Source: Omphiscola glabra (Eukaryota > Mollusca > Gastropoda > Lymnaeidae). From it: a stretch of 64,000 nt of DNA. Shown here one piece after another: positions 35,872 through 46,838 of the stretch. The first letter of the stretch is position 1; each line of letters opens with the position of its first letter. The translations under genes and the position numbers were made by a program. Where the stretch lies: NCBI GenBank assembly GCA_964017045.1, contig OZ024801.1:34335257-34399256 (forward strand), in the 5' to 3' direction. The notes beneath the pieces are model-generated. The model had not been told where the DNA came from, ran no database searches, and worked only from the letters and a program-made list of their open reading frames with translations.

Positions 35872-36755
35872 ACAACTTTGATGGTTCGTTGGTTAATTGA
35901 TGAGAGCAGGCCTTTCATTAAAGACGGGGGTTTTCATGGTTACATACATTGGACACCTGAGCCGATGGGGAAGACATTCACTTTGTTCGTGTTCAAGGGG
36001 TGAATTATGTAATATTGACTATTGTCTAAGTCAGTCAGGCTATATGTACAACAGACGTTTAACAATTGGTTATGATCTAAGTCAGTCAGGCTGTAAGTAC
36101 AACTGACGTTTAATAATTGACCATGGTCTAAGTCAGTCAGGCCCTATGTACAACTGACGTGTCATAATTAACCATGGTCTAAGTCAGTCAGGCCCTATGT
36201 GCAACAGACGTGTCATAATTTACTATGGTCTAAGTCAGTCAGTTTGTATGTACAACTTTGATGGTTCTATGGTTAATTGATGAGAGCAGGCCTTTTATTA
36301 TAGACGGGGGTTTTCATGTTTACATACATTTGACACCTGAGCCGATGGGGAAGACATTCACTTTGTTCGTGTTCAAGGGGTGGATTATGAAACATTGACT
36401 ATGGTCTAAGTCAGTCAGGCTATATGTACAACAGACGTTTAACAATTGGTTATGATCTAAGTCAGTCAGGCTGTAACGTTTAACAATTGGTTATGATCTA
36501 AGTCAGTCAGGCTGTAAGTACAACTTACGTGTCATAATTGACCATGGTCTAAGTCAGTCAGGCTATATACTATAAGTACAACTGACGTTTAATAATTGAC
36601 CATGGTCTAAGTCAGTCAGGCTCTATGTACAACTGACGTGTCATAATTAACCATGGTCTAAGTCAGTCAGGCCCTATGTGCAACAGACGTGTCATAATTT
36701 ACCATGGTCTAAGTCAGTCAGGTTGTATGTACAACAGGCATGTCACAACTGCCAA
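35872..36755. repeat. about 54-bp repeats with 380-bp segmental duplication
   Basis: Units contain TCTAAGTCAGTCAGGCTATA and ACAACAGACGTTTAACAATTG. A larger segment beginning ACAACTTTGATGGTT at 35872 recurs at 36252 (380-bp shift) and carries GAGCCGATGGGGAAGACATT, so the array has a composite unit including non-array sequence. Confidence 0.88.
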
Positions 36756-36822
36756 AGGCAGTTAGCCTATATACTATATGTGTGATAATCTCCCCTGGTA
36801 AATTAGAGTCGACTTTCATGCG

Positions 36823-37755
36823 CATCAGGAGTGTCAGAGGTAACACCGGTTATATCAGGAGTGTCAGAGGTAACACCGGTTATATCAGGAGTGTCAGAGG
36901 TAACACCGGTTATATCAGGAGTGTCGGAGGTAACACCGGTTATATTAGGAGTGTCAGAGGTAACACCGGTTATATCGGGAGTGTCGGAGGTAACACCGGT
37001 TATATCAGGAGTGTCAGAGGTAACACCGGTTATATCAGGAGTGTCAGAGGTAACACTGGTTATATCAGGAGTATCAGAGGTAGCACCGGTTATATCAGGA
37101 GTGTCAGAGGTAGCACCGGTTATATCAGGAGTGTCAGAGGTAACACCGGTTATATCAGGAGTGTCAGAGGTAATACCGGTTATATCAGGAGTGTCAGAGG
37201 TAACACCGGTTATATTAGGAGTGTCAGAGGTAGCACCGGTTATATCAGGAGTGTCAGAGGTAACACTGGTTATATCAGGAGTGTCAGAGGTAACACCGGT
37301 TATATCAGGAGTGTCAGAGGTAACACCGGTTATATCAGGAGTGTCGGAGGTAACACCGGTTATATTAGGAGTGTCAGAGGTAACACCGGTTATATCGGGA
37401 GTGTCGGAGGTAACACCGGTTATATCAGGAGTGTCAGAGGTAACACCGGTTATATCAGGAGTGTCAGAGGTAACACTGGTTATATCAGGAGTATCAGAGG
37501 TAGCACCGGTTATATCAGGAGTGTCAGAGGTAGCACCGGTTATATCAGGAGTGTCAGAGGTAGCACCGGTTATATCAGGAGTGTCAGAGGTAACACCGGT
37601 TATATCAGGAGTGTCAGAGGTAATACCGGTTATATCAGGAGTGTCAGAGGTAACATTGGTTATATCAGGAGTATCAGAGGTAGCACCGGTTATATCAGAG
37701 GTAGCACTGGTTATATCAGGAGTATCAGAGTCAATGCCGGTTATAACAGGCATCT
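36823..37755. repeat. 30-bp minisatellite with 420-bp higher-order copy
   Basis: About 31 copies of a 30-bp unit containing GGTAACACCGGTTATATCAG. A 14-unit block with the same ordered variants (TATATTAGGA, TCGGGA, AACACTGG, AGTATCAG, GTAGCACC) appears at about 36921 and again 420 bp later, so a large block was duplicated recently. Both strands read as long decapeptide frames (RSVRGNTGYI, ITGVTSDTPD) by periodicity only. Confidence 0.95.
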
Positions 37756-38105
37756 CAAAATCAGCAGCGCCCTCTCAACACCAACGCGTTGTACCACGAG
37801 ATTTCATTTGCGAGATAGGAAATGTATTTACGAAAAGAAAAAAGCGTGTTTTGGGGTGTGTATGTGTGTGTGTTTGTAAGCAATGCTGGACATGACACAT
37901 TTTAACCACTGTTATTTTTTTTTATTGTTTAAATTTTCATTTCATTGAAGCCAATTGTCGTACTCATATAACGTGGAAGCAGGTCACTCAAATAGGTTGG
38001 GGTAATTGAAACTCAACATTCCAGACAACACCTAGTAGACCGTTTTTAAAAAAAAATAATCTCTTGCACTAAGGAAATAAAAGGCGGCCCGTGGGGGGGG
38101 GGGGG
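37756..38105. other. unique spacer
   Basis: GT-rich stretch near 37860 and a poly-G tract near 38094. No gene seen. Confidence 0.4.
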
Positions 38106-38109
38106 GGGG

Positions 38110-38308
38110 AATTAAACCTTTTAGTGGCTCAGATGGTTATTAAACCCTTTAGGGGCTCAGATGGTTATTAAACCTTTTAGGGGCTCAGATGGTTATTAAA
38201 CCTTTTAGGGCCTCAGATGGTTATTAAACCGTTTAGGGGCTCAGATGGTTATTAAAACTTTTAGGGGCTCAGATGGGGCGTGGGACAAAAAAGGGTTGGG
38301 AAACACCT
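38110..38308. repeat. 28-bp minisatellite joined to a hAT-like end
   Basis: Six copies of a unit with CCTTTTAGGGGCTCAGATGG and TTATTAAA lead into GGGGCGTGGGACAAAAAAGG and TTGGGAAACACC. A single-copy version of the same text, CCTTTTAGGTGATCAGACGG then GGCGTGGGAGAAAA, occurs at 45938-45990, and GGGAAACACC is also the end of the hAT at 40168-41817. The array therefore appears to be an amplified transposon sub-terminal segment. Confidence 0.75.
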
Positions 38309-40167
38309 CCCGGCCCCACAACGAATAACAAATAAAAGATGGAACATTTAGTGAAGCTTTCAAAAGTTGATCGCTCAAGAAGCCCATCATCATTATTAGG
38401 ACAAGCATCGTTCCCGATGTCTGTGTGCGGTAACCAGTAAATAAAATAGTTTCCAGTTTTGGGGGACGTGGGGTCCAATTATGTTTGACATCTGCTCATA
38501 GCTTCGCAGACATCGGAATGTCAAACTAACAGCAGCAATACTTGCCGAACCGCCGGTCATCTGATTCCATTGACCCTTTGTAACGTTGACATTATGTAGC
38601 TTGCCTTCCGCTAACTAACCACCGGGAGACGTTGAGAAACCTCAGGGACCCCAAGCGGTGGGAATACAATTCTTATGACGGTATGTGAATGCTATCTCTA
38701 TTTACGCCGGTACATATGTACAGGGCTTTCTCTTTCCACATTTATGCGGCGTTCAATATTTCTGTGACAAAGAGACAGCCACCGGGTGTCGCCATCATTC
38801 CCGGACAACGCCAGCTTCCACACACGGCATGTAGCCTTCGCAGAGATCTAGTGGCACCACTGGCGTAGGGAGTCGGAAGGGACGGAACGCCCTGATCGGC
38901 TTATTTGGTGGGGGCGGCAATTTCCGTCAAATACATATGTGGTTTATGAATGATGTGTAGCTTTCATGATTTCGTGAGTGGGTGAGGGCGTCAATAGCAA
39001 GGACCGACCGGCCATCACAAACTCTAGCTACTTCACAGAGTGGCGCTTTTCAAGTTGTGGGGGGTGGGGGGGTGGAGCAGACTCTTTCTGGCGTTTAACG
39101 CTAACAATAAATATAGCAATAATAAGATGCAAATCTCATCTGCCTAGTTCTCAATTCGTTTGCACTGACATTTTTTTCTATACCCGCCATTATTGAAAAC
39201 TCAAAGGCGATTAGCTGAGGTACTTCTATTATCTTTCTTTTAGAAAGCTATTTGAGGAAGGTGCAATCCCAATTCAAATTTGTTCACAAGGATCCGTTTC
39301 TGATGGCTGTGTCGTCCTCTGTATACAATGAGCCGATCGGATTAATACGACCAGACAAGATTGTTTTCTTTTAAAGGCGACCGGGCTGGTTGTAGCACTC
39401 GGGTTAGGTCCCCGGGCGATATTTACAATCTAACCAGGAAACCTTTGCTAAAGAAGGGAACGGAAAGGAATGGGATGGAAACAGCCAGTTGCTGAGGTTG
39501 TTGTTGATCCAAGTTACCATAGGTTCCCAATCTGTGTTCTGAGAGTCACATGCTGTCATGCAGGACAACTTAGAACTATACTACTGTAACTGAGAAAGCA
39601 CGAAGCTCATCATTCTATAACTTTGCTTCCCTGAGCTGAGTTTAAACGGGAGCTGAGTTTAAACGGGAGCTGAGTTTAAGGGAATAGGGATATTATTCTT
39701 AGAGTGAGACTACGTCACTGCACTTGCTGGACACATGAGAAGCGTCATTTTAAAATATATTTTTTTAGAATAAGAACAGAAACAGAATGAAAAGTTAACA
39801 TCCCAAGTAATGGATTATATCAATGAGTGTCACGGCCCAAGGATACACTGCAACTCAAGGAGCAGCAATGTCACTGCAGAGACAAGGGGGGGAAACTCGT
39901 CGGAAGGGGGAATCACTTGGAAGTGAGACTCAATTTGGCGGGCGATTTCCGCTGTTTACGCGGCAGTCGAGTTGAGGCCAGTGAGGTTATTAGTGGTGGA
40001 GTGCTGGTTTCACACCCCGTGGGCGCGATGGGGGAAAGGTGTAGTACCACGCCGATTCTAAAGTACAGGGGATAGTGTAGTACGACACAGCACTCTAAAG
40101 TAAAGGGCATACGGTGTAGTATCACTCTAAATTATTTGGGATAGCATAGCAACACATCGCTCTCGCT
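38309..40167. other. 1.9 kb without supported gene
   Basis: Contains a possible fragment of the GGCGTAGC element near 38856 and a short 17-bp triplication (GGGAGCTGAGTTTAAAC) near 39650. Frames at 38978-40125 have no domain. Confidence 0.4.
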
Positions 40168-40569
40168 TAGTGTTTCCCAATCTTTTTTTTGCCATGCCCC
40201 ACCTAAGCCTTTCTAAAATTCGTATGCCCCCCCCCCCCACATGTATCATAAACATAATTTTTTTAATATTTAAAAATAGCGTTGGTTCTCTGAAGAAACT
40301 TAAATATGTTAGGTTGTAGGAAGAAATCACGGGGGAATTGGTGAGTAAACATAGTAACTACATTTTCAAGACATTTAACGGAGAATTAAAATTCAAGTAC
40401 GAAATAATTTTAATGAAAGATTTTTCTAAATTATTTCAATTATTAGTAATTATTATTTTTTTTTTTTAAATTTAATGAGACGTTTGTGCTTGGTGTTGGC
40501 TGCAAAGAGATTGTATGCCTAAATCTGGGGAAAGGAGATGTTAGGCTTGTATGCAGATTTTGTATTGTT

Positions 40570-40663
40570 GCGTTTTGTATTTGTATAGCCCTTCGAGCCT
40601 TAATGAGGGATGAAGCGTGTTTTCTAAATGAACTTTATTATTTATTATTATTATTATTATTAT
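40570..40663 (+). mobile_element. LINE 3' tail nested in the hAT
   Basis: CTTCGAGCCTTAATGAGGGA, TGAAGCGTG and AATGAACTTTATTA followed by (TTA)n match the reverse complement of the 3' end of the insertion at 27279-27812. It is a second, very short copy of that family. Confidence 0.78.
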
Positions 40664-40734
40664 GTTAGGTTCCCATTTAGCTAGCTTCGGTTTTGCAACA
40701 AATCATTTAGGGCACTAAATCCACATTCAGCTAA

Positions 40735-41698
40735 CTACGGAGATGGAAACGGTAACGATAGCTTTCGTGCACATCTGGTTGAACGTGGATATTTGATTTC
40801 TGTTTCCTCACAAAGCCAAGCCATCTTGGTTGAATGTGGATATTTGATTTCTGTTTCCTCACAAAGCCAAGCCATCTTGGTTGAATGTGGATATTTGATT
40901 TCTGTTTCCTCACAAAGCCAAGCCATCTTGGTTGAATGTGGATATTTGATTTCTGTTTCCTCACAAAGCCAAGCCATCTTGGTTGAATGTGGATATTTGA
41001 TTTCTGTTTCCTCACAAAGCCAAGCCATCGCTCCTTTTATATTAAATAAAGTTTTAACTGACTCATCATTTTGCGTGTCTGCGAGTTCTTGTTGATACTG
41101 CATATTTGAAATGTCAGAGAAATCCACTAGCATTGGCTGCATCATCCAAGTTGGAAAATCAATTTGTTTCAAAACAGAAAATCTTTTTTTTAAATCAGCC
41201 GATAGAATTTTCAGATGATCGACAATAACAAGTGTAGCGGTTGAGTCCCTTCACATTTCTGGTGGTGGTGGTGGTGGTGCTTTGTAATGATTTACAGAGC
41301 ATTTCTTCAATAAAATCTCCTTTATCAATATATCTTACGTAAGTTATCAAAACAGCCTCACAGTCTCTCTGAGTTGATTCATCCATCTGTACAGAGAAAT
41401 CTCACGTTTTCAGCTTTTCAACAAGTTGCATTTCAATATCTTCAATCATTTCGTCTATTCTTCTGCTAACAGTATTTTTACTGTGTGGCATAGCTTTCAC
41501 GTCTTTGTCATCTTTATCCAGAACCGTTTTAAGAAATACTGATATTGATGGTTTGATTACTTTCTCTCCTATAGTAAGATTTTTCCCAGATTTAGCGATG
41601 AGTACGGATATTTCATAACTAGCCCCAAAAGTACGATTGACACTTGCAGTATGAACAGTTAATTGAGACTTTAATGTTGCTCTATTTCCAATATACAA
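40735..41698 (-). pseudogene. broken ZBED5-like hAT transposase
   Basis: Reading from 41698 down: a block with ASYEISVLIAKSGKNLTIGE and KNTVSRRIDEMIEDIEMQ, then an in-frame TGA near 41402, then QMDEST and LITYVRYIDKGDFIEEML. After that most of the catalytic core is missing. The frame picks up again near 41172 with DFPTWMMQPMLVDFSDIS and NDESVKTLFNIKGAMAWLCE, the conserved C-terminal hAT region. A 17-residue segment MAWLCEETEIKYPHSTK is repeated about five times. The protein family bound DNA ends and excised the element. This copy cannot function. Resemblance is to domesticated vertebrate ZBED5-type proteins, judged from remembered motifs. Confidence 0.85.
40780..41034 (-). repeat. 51-bp in-frame repeat inside the transposase relic
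   Basis: Five nearly identical 51-bp units (TTGGTTGAATGTGGATATTT onward) amplify 17 codons of the transposase without shifting frame. Their near identity shows the expansion is recent relative to the decay of the gene. Confidence 0.93.
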
Positions 41699-41825
41699 GT
41701 TTAATCATAGTAGACGGTTGGTTTTCAAATTCTAGACAGCTCATTTTCCAATAGCCCCCCTAAACAATCAAATTGCCCCGCCCCCGTGGGGCGTGGGCCC
41801 TACGCTGGGAAACACCACTCTAGCT

Positions 41826-42840
41826 CAAAGTGCAGGTTACATTTGGGGGTTTATTTTTTGCACGCTCCCGTCTTGTCTTAGGTACAAAAAAAATTCAATT
41901 TCAATTTCGACTCCTGGACATGACTTAAGAGAGCAAGCGGCACTGTGATAGGTGGTGGGCACTAAAGTGCCTACAGGAAGGTCATTTTGAATTATGTTTG
42001 GGTTGGGGGGGGGGGGCACTAAAGAGTTCACTGCGTTTGATGCTTTGCTGGCTGAGCATCAGATCGTCTAACACACCAAGAATGATGAGGTTATGAGACA
42101 CAGTAGTGGGTGAAATTAATCTTATGGCGCGAAAGAAACTTTGTTATTTCTCCTCTTTAATCTATAGCATTTTATTTGATTGGACAATTAAACCCCCACC
42201 CACCCACCCCCCAGAAAAAAATAAACTGAAAGAGGGTATACAAATGTTACGCGCGAGATGGCCGGGGGGGGGGGGGGGGGAAGGTTCGGAAGAGAGACGC
42301 GACTAATCAAATAACCCATGACGTTGCTGCCCGGTTTGTATTAACCTAAAAATGCAAATGCCCCAGGCGTAAACACAACAGCAGCACCACACAACACCCA
42401 ATTTCCTAATGTCCTGGCACACATATCGCCATCCGGTGCCCAGAAGGTGTCCGGTAATTCCCGCGCTGGAAGGGTGTTCTGTTCCCGGTGGTTCTCAGTT
42501 TAATGTGCCTTAAATTTGTTTTAGTCTGACACAGCGGAATATCGGTTCAGTCTAATTAGCTGATTTTTTTCTGGGATTTTTGGTTTAACCTTTTATATTT
42601 ATTTACACAGTGTTCAATAATATTTTTGTATCAATTTCTTTCCAGAAATAATGCAGCAGAAGACACCGGAAAAAGTAGACAACGGGACTACCGTAGGCAA
42701 AATGCCATACCACAACGTAAGACATTTGGCAGAAAGAAGTTGCCAGATGATTAAACTAATCACTTCATGGTGTCTTAAACGTATAACGACACAACACTTA
42801 AAAAGATCATTTTGAAAAAAATAGACCGCGAAGTTTCCAA
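41826..42840. other. upstream region of the 42841 exon
   Basis: Poly-G tracts near 42003 and 42262. An in-frame stop lies shortly upstream of the ATG at 42841, with no frame extending further up. No core promoter was recognised. Confidence 0.4.
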
Positions 42841-44071
42841 ATGTCAAACTTCTCAGAGGTACCAATGCTGTCTCCGAGACAAGACGGGAGTCCTAGTGAG
42901 TCCATGGATGAGGACAGTTTGTTGTCTAACAGAGGAGAACCGATTAAAGACAGTAGAACAACGCACGAGGACAAAGAGGTCATGCCGACTCTCACCGGAA
43001 CTGATTTAATCCCACCGACGGAAACAAGAGTCGTCCACGAGGACACGCCCATTTCTGAAAATGGCGGCACCACTCTTCCCCACAATGACACCAATTTCAT
43101 CCTAGGATGTACCTCTGATTGTGGCAATGACAATGATTGTTTTGAGGAAAGTTTACAGTGTGATGGGGAGTTGACAATAAGCCCGGCATTCACTCCAAGC
43201 ACCAGCTCCAACAAAACCATGGATGTGACCGGGAGCCCCTCTGTTCAAGTAAGACGGGACCCATTCGGGGGAAGCTACTCCGAGAAAGCATCAAGAAATC
43301 AGCTACAGAGGCAATCAGAAGTCGACGAGACTTCTTCCCTTGAATCAGCCTCTCAGATATCTCCCCCCGGACATTTTAGATTTCCAGACCGTGATGGAAA
43401 GACAACGGGCTCAAACAGCAAGTCAACCATAAAGCTATCGAGCAGCTTCGGCCACGACGCGTCACGACAAAGGCTGCTCAATGACGCCAAATCAAAATTC
43501 AACAAAGGCGAGCATCGCTGTCACAGTCTGGAGAACCCTTCCATCACAATCAAAATCGAGGACCTCAGCGCGTCCGATGAAATCCGCCCTCGACATTTCA
43601 GCGCCGACCAGGCGTACGTCGGGAACAGCGCCTTCGCTGCGGAACTCGAAAAAAGTGAGCTCCACAACACGACCTATGAACCGGAACTTCTTCAAATGCA
43701 AACTAACGACAATCCCGCCATCCTACCACCGGCTTTCAGAGGTAGTTTGTCTTTGCCGACGACGAACGCCGCAAAACCGAAGCTCTACACCAGAAGCGTC
43801 GGGCGAGCCATGGGCAACAAACTCAAGGCGTGTTACAGTTTGGATGTGCCCAGCTCCGCCGACGTCCGAACGCTGAGCCTCAGTTTAAGCACGCTGGTGC
43901 CACACAGCGACAACAACCAGCAGCCGGCCCAGCGGCTGAAGTACCCCGTGGTGGAGGACAAGCTGATATCCAGCAGCATGTCACGGCTGGACCATGCGGC
44001 CGGCAAGCGTAGGCTGAGCTGGACGCCCGGCTATTCGCCCCGGGGAAGCATACAGAGCAGTCAGGACATTG
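42841..44071 (+). CDS. large 5' coding exon, 410 codons, family unrecognised
   Basis: Open from ATG at 42841, preceded by an in-frame TAA, to a consensus donor G|GTAAGT at 44071/44072, leaving one base of the next codon. The product is hydrophilic and rich in Ser, Thr, Asp and Pro, probably disordered, with basic phospho-site-like segments such as HAAGKRRLSWTPGYSPRGS near its end. No folded domain or membrane segment is seen. The composition is clearly coding-like and unlike the surrounding repeats. Its phase fits the acceptor at 62671, so it may be the N-terminal exon of the voltage-sensor gene downstream. That link is inferred and would require an 18.6-kb intron. It could also belong to a separate gene with unseen exons. 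Confidence 0.72.
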
Positions 44072-45052
44072 GTAAGTGATGCGGGTCATTTTAAATTGTT
44101 GTCTTGTTAAAAAAATAATAATTCTTCACGTCTAGAAATCGTTGGGGTTGTCTAGCGTGACAGCATCGGGATGAGAAGTGGTAGACAATAGACGCTTTCC
44201 AGAGAACATATGGGAAAACATAAAATATAAAAAAAATTAGTTAACAGAGTGAGATCATAATTTTGTGTACTCTCCGCTATAACGACAACGTTATGCCTCC
44301 TGCAACAAGAAAACTCACCCCCCCCCCCCCGGGCCCTTTCTGGTCTTAACATAGACCCTGCTATTCCTTTTTTGTGTGAGAGCAAGGAGTTAATTTAGTT
44401 CGCTTTAAGCTACTTTCAATTCCACGCGTTACTGTGAATTTAGCAGATTAGAGGTGAGAGTTTGCAATTGTGTAACTTACTAATACAGTTTGGGACGAAA
44501 ACCGGCTACACCATGATCTGAACCCCACATGCCACAATAAGTAAGGCTCAATTCGTATGACAATAACTAAAATCAGTGACCCTTTCAAATCCATAAAGGT
44601 GCATCTGTCCAAGGAGCAGTTCACTGACAAGCTACTTTTAATTCATGCAGACACATGATTCCTTAAAATAGATTTAAAGTGAGTAGTGGCAACGTTCAGC
44701 AACACCTGACTCCAGAGAGCTTATTTATTTATACTGATTGATAATGGCTGCGGCTATTAAACAAACAAAAAGCAACAGAGATCAAGATATGGGGTTATTT
44801 TTGTTAGAATTCCTCGCTCTTGACAGCTTGTTGACGGGATTATGGTTAATTCCTGATAGCCTGGTTCCAGTATAGCGCAATCCAAGAAATGAATAGGTAC
44901 AGTGTATTCAAAATGATATGTTTGAAGCGTGCTAAAATGATGAAGAATGTAGATACCGTAAACTTATATCCATTCAAAACGCTATGTTACCAGTGTGCTA
45001 AAATAATGTAGATAATCCTTACTACCTATTTGGTTAGGATTAATACATAAGA
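44072..45052. other. intron-like, no feature
   Basis: Poly-C tract near 44318, AT-rich otherwise. I looked for further ANKLE2 exons on the minus strand here and found none convincing. Confidence 0.4.
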
Positions 45053-45203
45053 CAGACAGCGAGAGATAGAGAGAGCGAGAGATAGAGAGAGCGAGAGATA
45101 GAGAGAGCGAGAGATAGAGAGAGCGAGAGATAGAGAGAGCGAGAGATAGAGAGAGCGAGAGATAGAGAGAGAGATAGAGAGAGCGAGAGATAGAGAGCGA
45201 TAG
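45053..45203. repeat. GA-rich microsatellite
   Basis: Compound (GAGA)/(GAGATA) repeat with a 16-bp sub-period GAGAGATAGAGAGAGC. The minus strand reads as false Leu/Ser-rich frames. Confidence 0.95.
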
Positions 45204-45352
45204 GGCCACCATGAACACAAACAACGTCAAATACACAAACAGGGGCGCCACCGCCAGACTAATATAATCAAATCAATAACTATGATTGCAAGATCCTATC
45301 CCCTCCCCAACACCCCATCCCTTAACATCTCCCAAACATTTCTTTTGGATGA

Positions 45353-45645
45353 TACAGGGCCCAACATGGACTGTAGCGCCAAAAATGATGGTGTGTCAAT
45401 GGAAAGATATAGTGGAGCAGGTCCCAACATGGACTGTAGCGCCACTAATGATGGTGTGTGAATGGAAAGATATAGTGGAGCAGGTCCCAACATGGACTGT
45501 AGCGTCACTAATGATGGTGTGTGAATGAAAAGATATAGTGGAGCAGGTTCCAACATGGACTGTAGCGCCACTAATGATGGTGTGTGAATGGAAAGATATA
45601 GTGGAGCAGGTCCCAACATGGACTGTAGCGCCATTGATGATGACG
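45353..45645. repeat. 63-bp minisatellite, about 4.6 copies
   Basis: Unit contains CCAACATGGACTGTAGCGCC and ATGATGGTGTGTGAATGGAA. Confidence 0.93.
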
Positions 45646-46384
45646 ATACAAACCTATAAACTTTAAAGTTTTTGCAAACAATTAAAACACGAACTTTTAA
45701 TGTAAAAATTCTGAAAATAAACCACAATAAGAACTGATCCACGTATTTAAGTTTCAAAAGGGAGAGTGCTGGTTGGGGGGTAGGTGTAATGTTAAAACAG
45801 GAGACTGAGTTACATTTACCGCAATACAAATATAGTTTACTTTAGGCCTAAAAAGGCAGCAAAACGTAAATTCAGTCATCTTTACGGCTGCATGGAGACT
45901 TCTCCCACCCCACGAGCTTGGGGGGGGGGGGGGGGGTGGCCTTTTAGGTGATCAGACGGGGCGTGGGAGAAAACTAGGGAAAGCACTGCCGTAAAGCCTG
46001 TACATTTTGTCCTGGGGTCCACCCACTCCCTTTTTTTGCCAGTGCAAATTGTTGGGTTCAGTCGAACAAATAATTGTCTCATAAATTACGTCACACACAT
46101 GTGGACAAAACTAAGTCACTAGGCTAAATATTTCTGTTGCGATGTCTAGGAAGATATTTGTGAAAACACTTAGCAACACTATCACGATAATTGTTATGAT
46201 AATCTCAAGAAGTTTTGAAACTATTTAGAGATCATGGATTTCATAGTTGTTTAAATGACAGCTGACTTTATTAGAGATAACAGAGACTTTCAGAATTCCA
46301 AGACCATAGCAGAATTTTTGCATAAATGGACATACTTTCTGACGAGACCCCACCCTCTCCAATATATCACCCGCTCAGTGCACA
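45646..46384. other. no gene; hAT end fragment at 45938-45990
   Basis: CCTTTTAGGTGATCAGACGG then GGGCGTGGGAGAAAACTAGG matches the end of the array-bearing hAT-like sequence at 38280. A poly-G tract near 45920 precedes it. The other transposon end was not found. Confidence 0.5.
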
Positions 46385-46510
46385 CGTAATACATTGATTA
46401 CCAGTACCCTAGGGTAATATATTGATGACCCCTACCCTAGGGTAATATTGATGACCCCTACCCTGGGTTAAAATATTGATGACCCCTACCCTAGGGTAAT
46501 ATACAGATGA
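46385..46510. repeat. 26-28-bp repeat, about five copies
   Basis: Unit contains TACCCTAGGGTAATATTGAT and GACCCC. Confidence 0.85.
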
Positions 46511-46787
46511 CCCCTGCCACCACCCAGCTTATATTAGTGATATGCAAATAAATGATGAAATCTTATGTTCTACAGGTGGCCAATTTAGTAGGATGAGTCC
46601 CCATAAAGACAGACATGGAGCTGGTAGGGGGGGGGGGGTGTGAGTGGTTTAATCCGCCGGTGTATTTGATTACCAAACCATGAGATCAGTTACTCTGTCA
46701 AGGGATGGAGCAGGAGGGAACGGGGGGGGGGGGGGGGGAGGGGGGAACGGGTCAACACACAATTCTATCTAAACACACAGGCCTTAC

Positions 46788-46838
46788 CTCTTCTGGTGTT
46801 TTCCCTGTACAAGTTCTTGATTCATAGTGCTTGTCTCC
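46788..46838 (-). CDS. ANKLE2: ANKLE2 exon, 17 codons ending GKTPEE
   Basis: Acceptor CTTATAG|GGAGAC and donor GAAGAG|GTAAGG, 51 bases, phase 0 to 0. It encodes GDKHYESRTCTGKTPEE, matching the KTPED segment that follows the last ankyrin repeat in ANKLE2. It is the last exon I can identify; later exons must lie at lower coordinates or be lost. Confidence 0.82.

Larger units (their letters stand above)
40168..41817 (-). mobile_element. ZBED5-like hAT transposon, internally deleted
   Basis: Starts TAGTGTTTCCCAATC and ends CTGGGAAACACCA. The flanks CTCTCGCT (40160-40167) and CTCTAGCT (41818-41825) match at 7 of 8 bases, as expected for a slightly aged hAT duplication. On the minus strand it carries remnants of a ZBED5/SCAND3-type transposase. 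It also contains a LINE 3' tail at 40570-40663 and a 51-bp tandem expansion. This is the only element here with visible transposase homology among the hAT-like ones. Confidence 0.85.

Noticed and set aside
36740..37895. Decapeptide repeat proteins on both strands
   Set aside because: Periodicity of the 30-bp array; the three alternative frames are equally open.
42807..43220. Minus-strand frame of 137 codons over the 42841 exon
   Set aside because: Shadow of the plus-strand exon, which has a matching donor and stronger coding character.
45053..45251. Leu/Ser-rich membrane-like protein on the minus strand
   Set aside because: Translation of a GA microsatellite.
46385..46510. Telomere-like CCCTAGGGTAA motifs
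   Set aside because: They are part of a 26-28-bp unit, not a (TTAGGG)n run.
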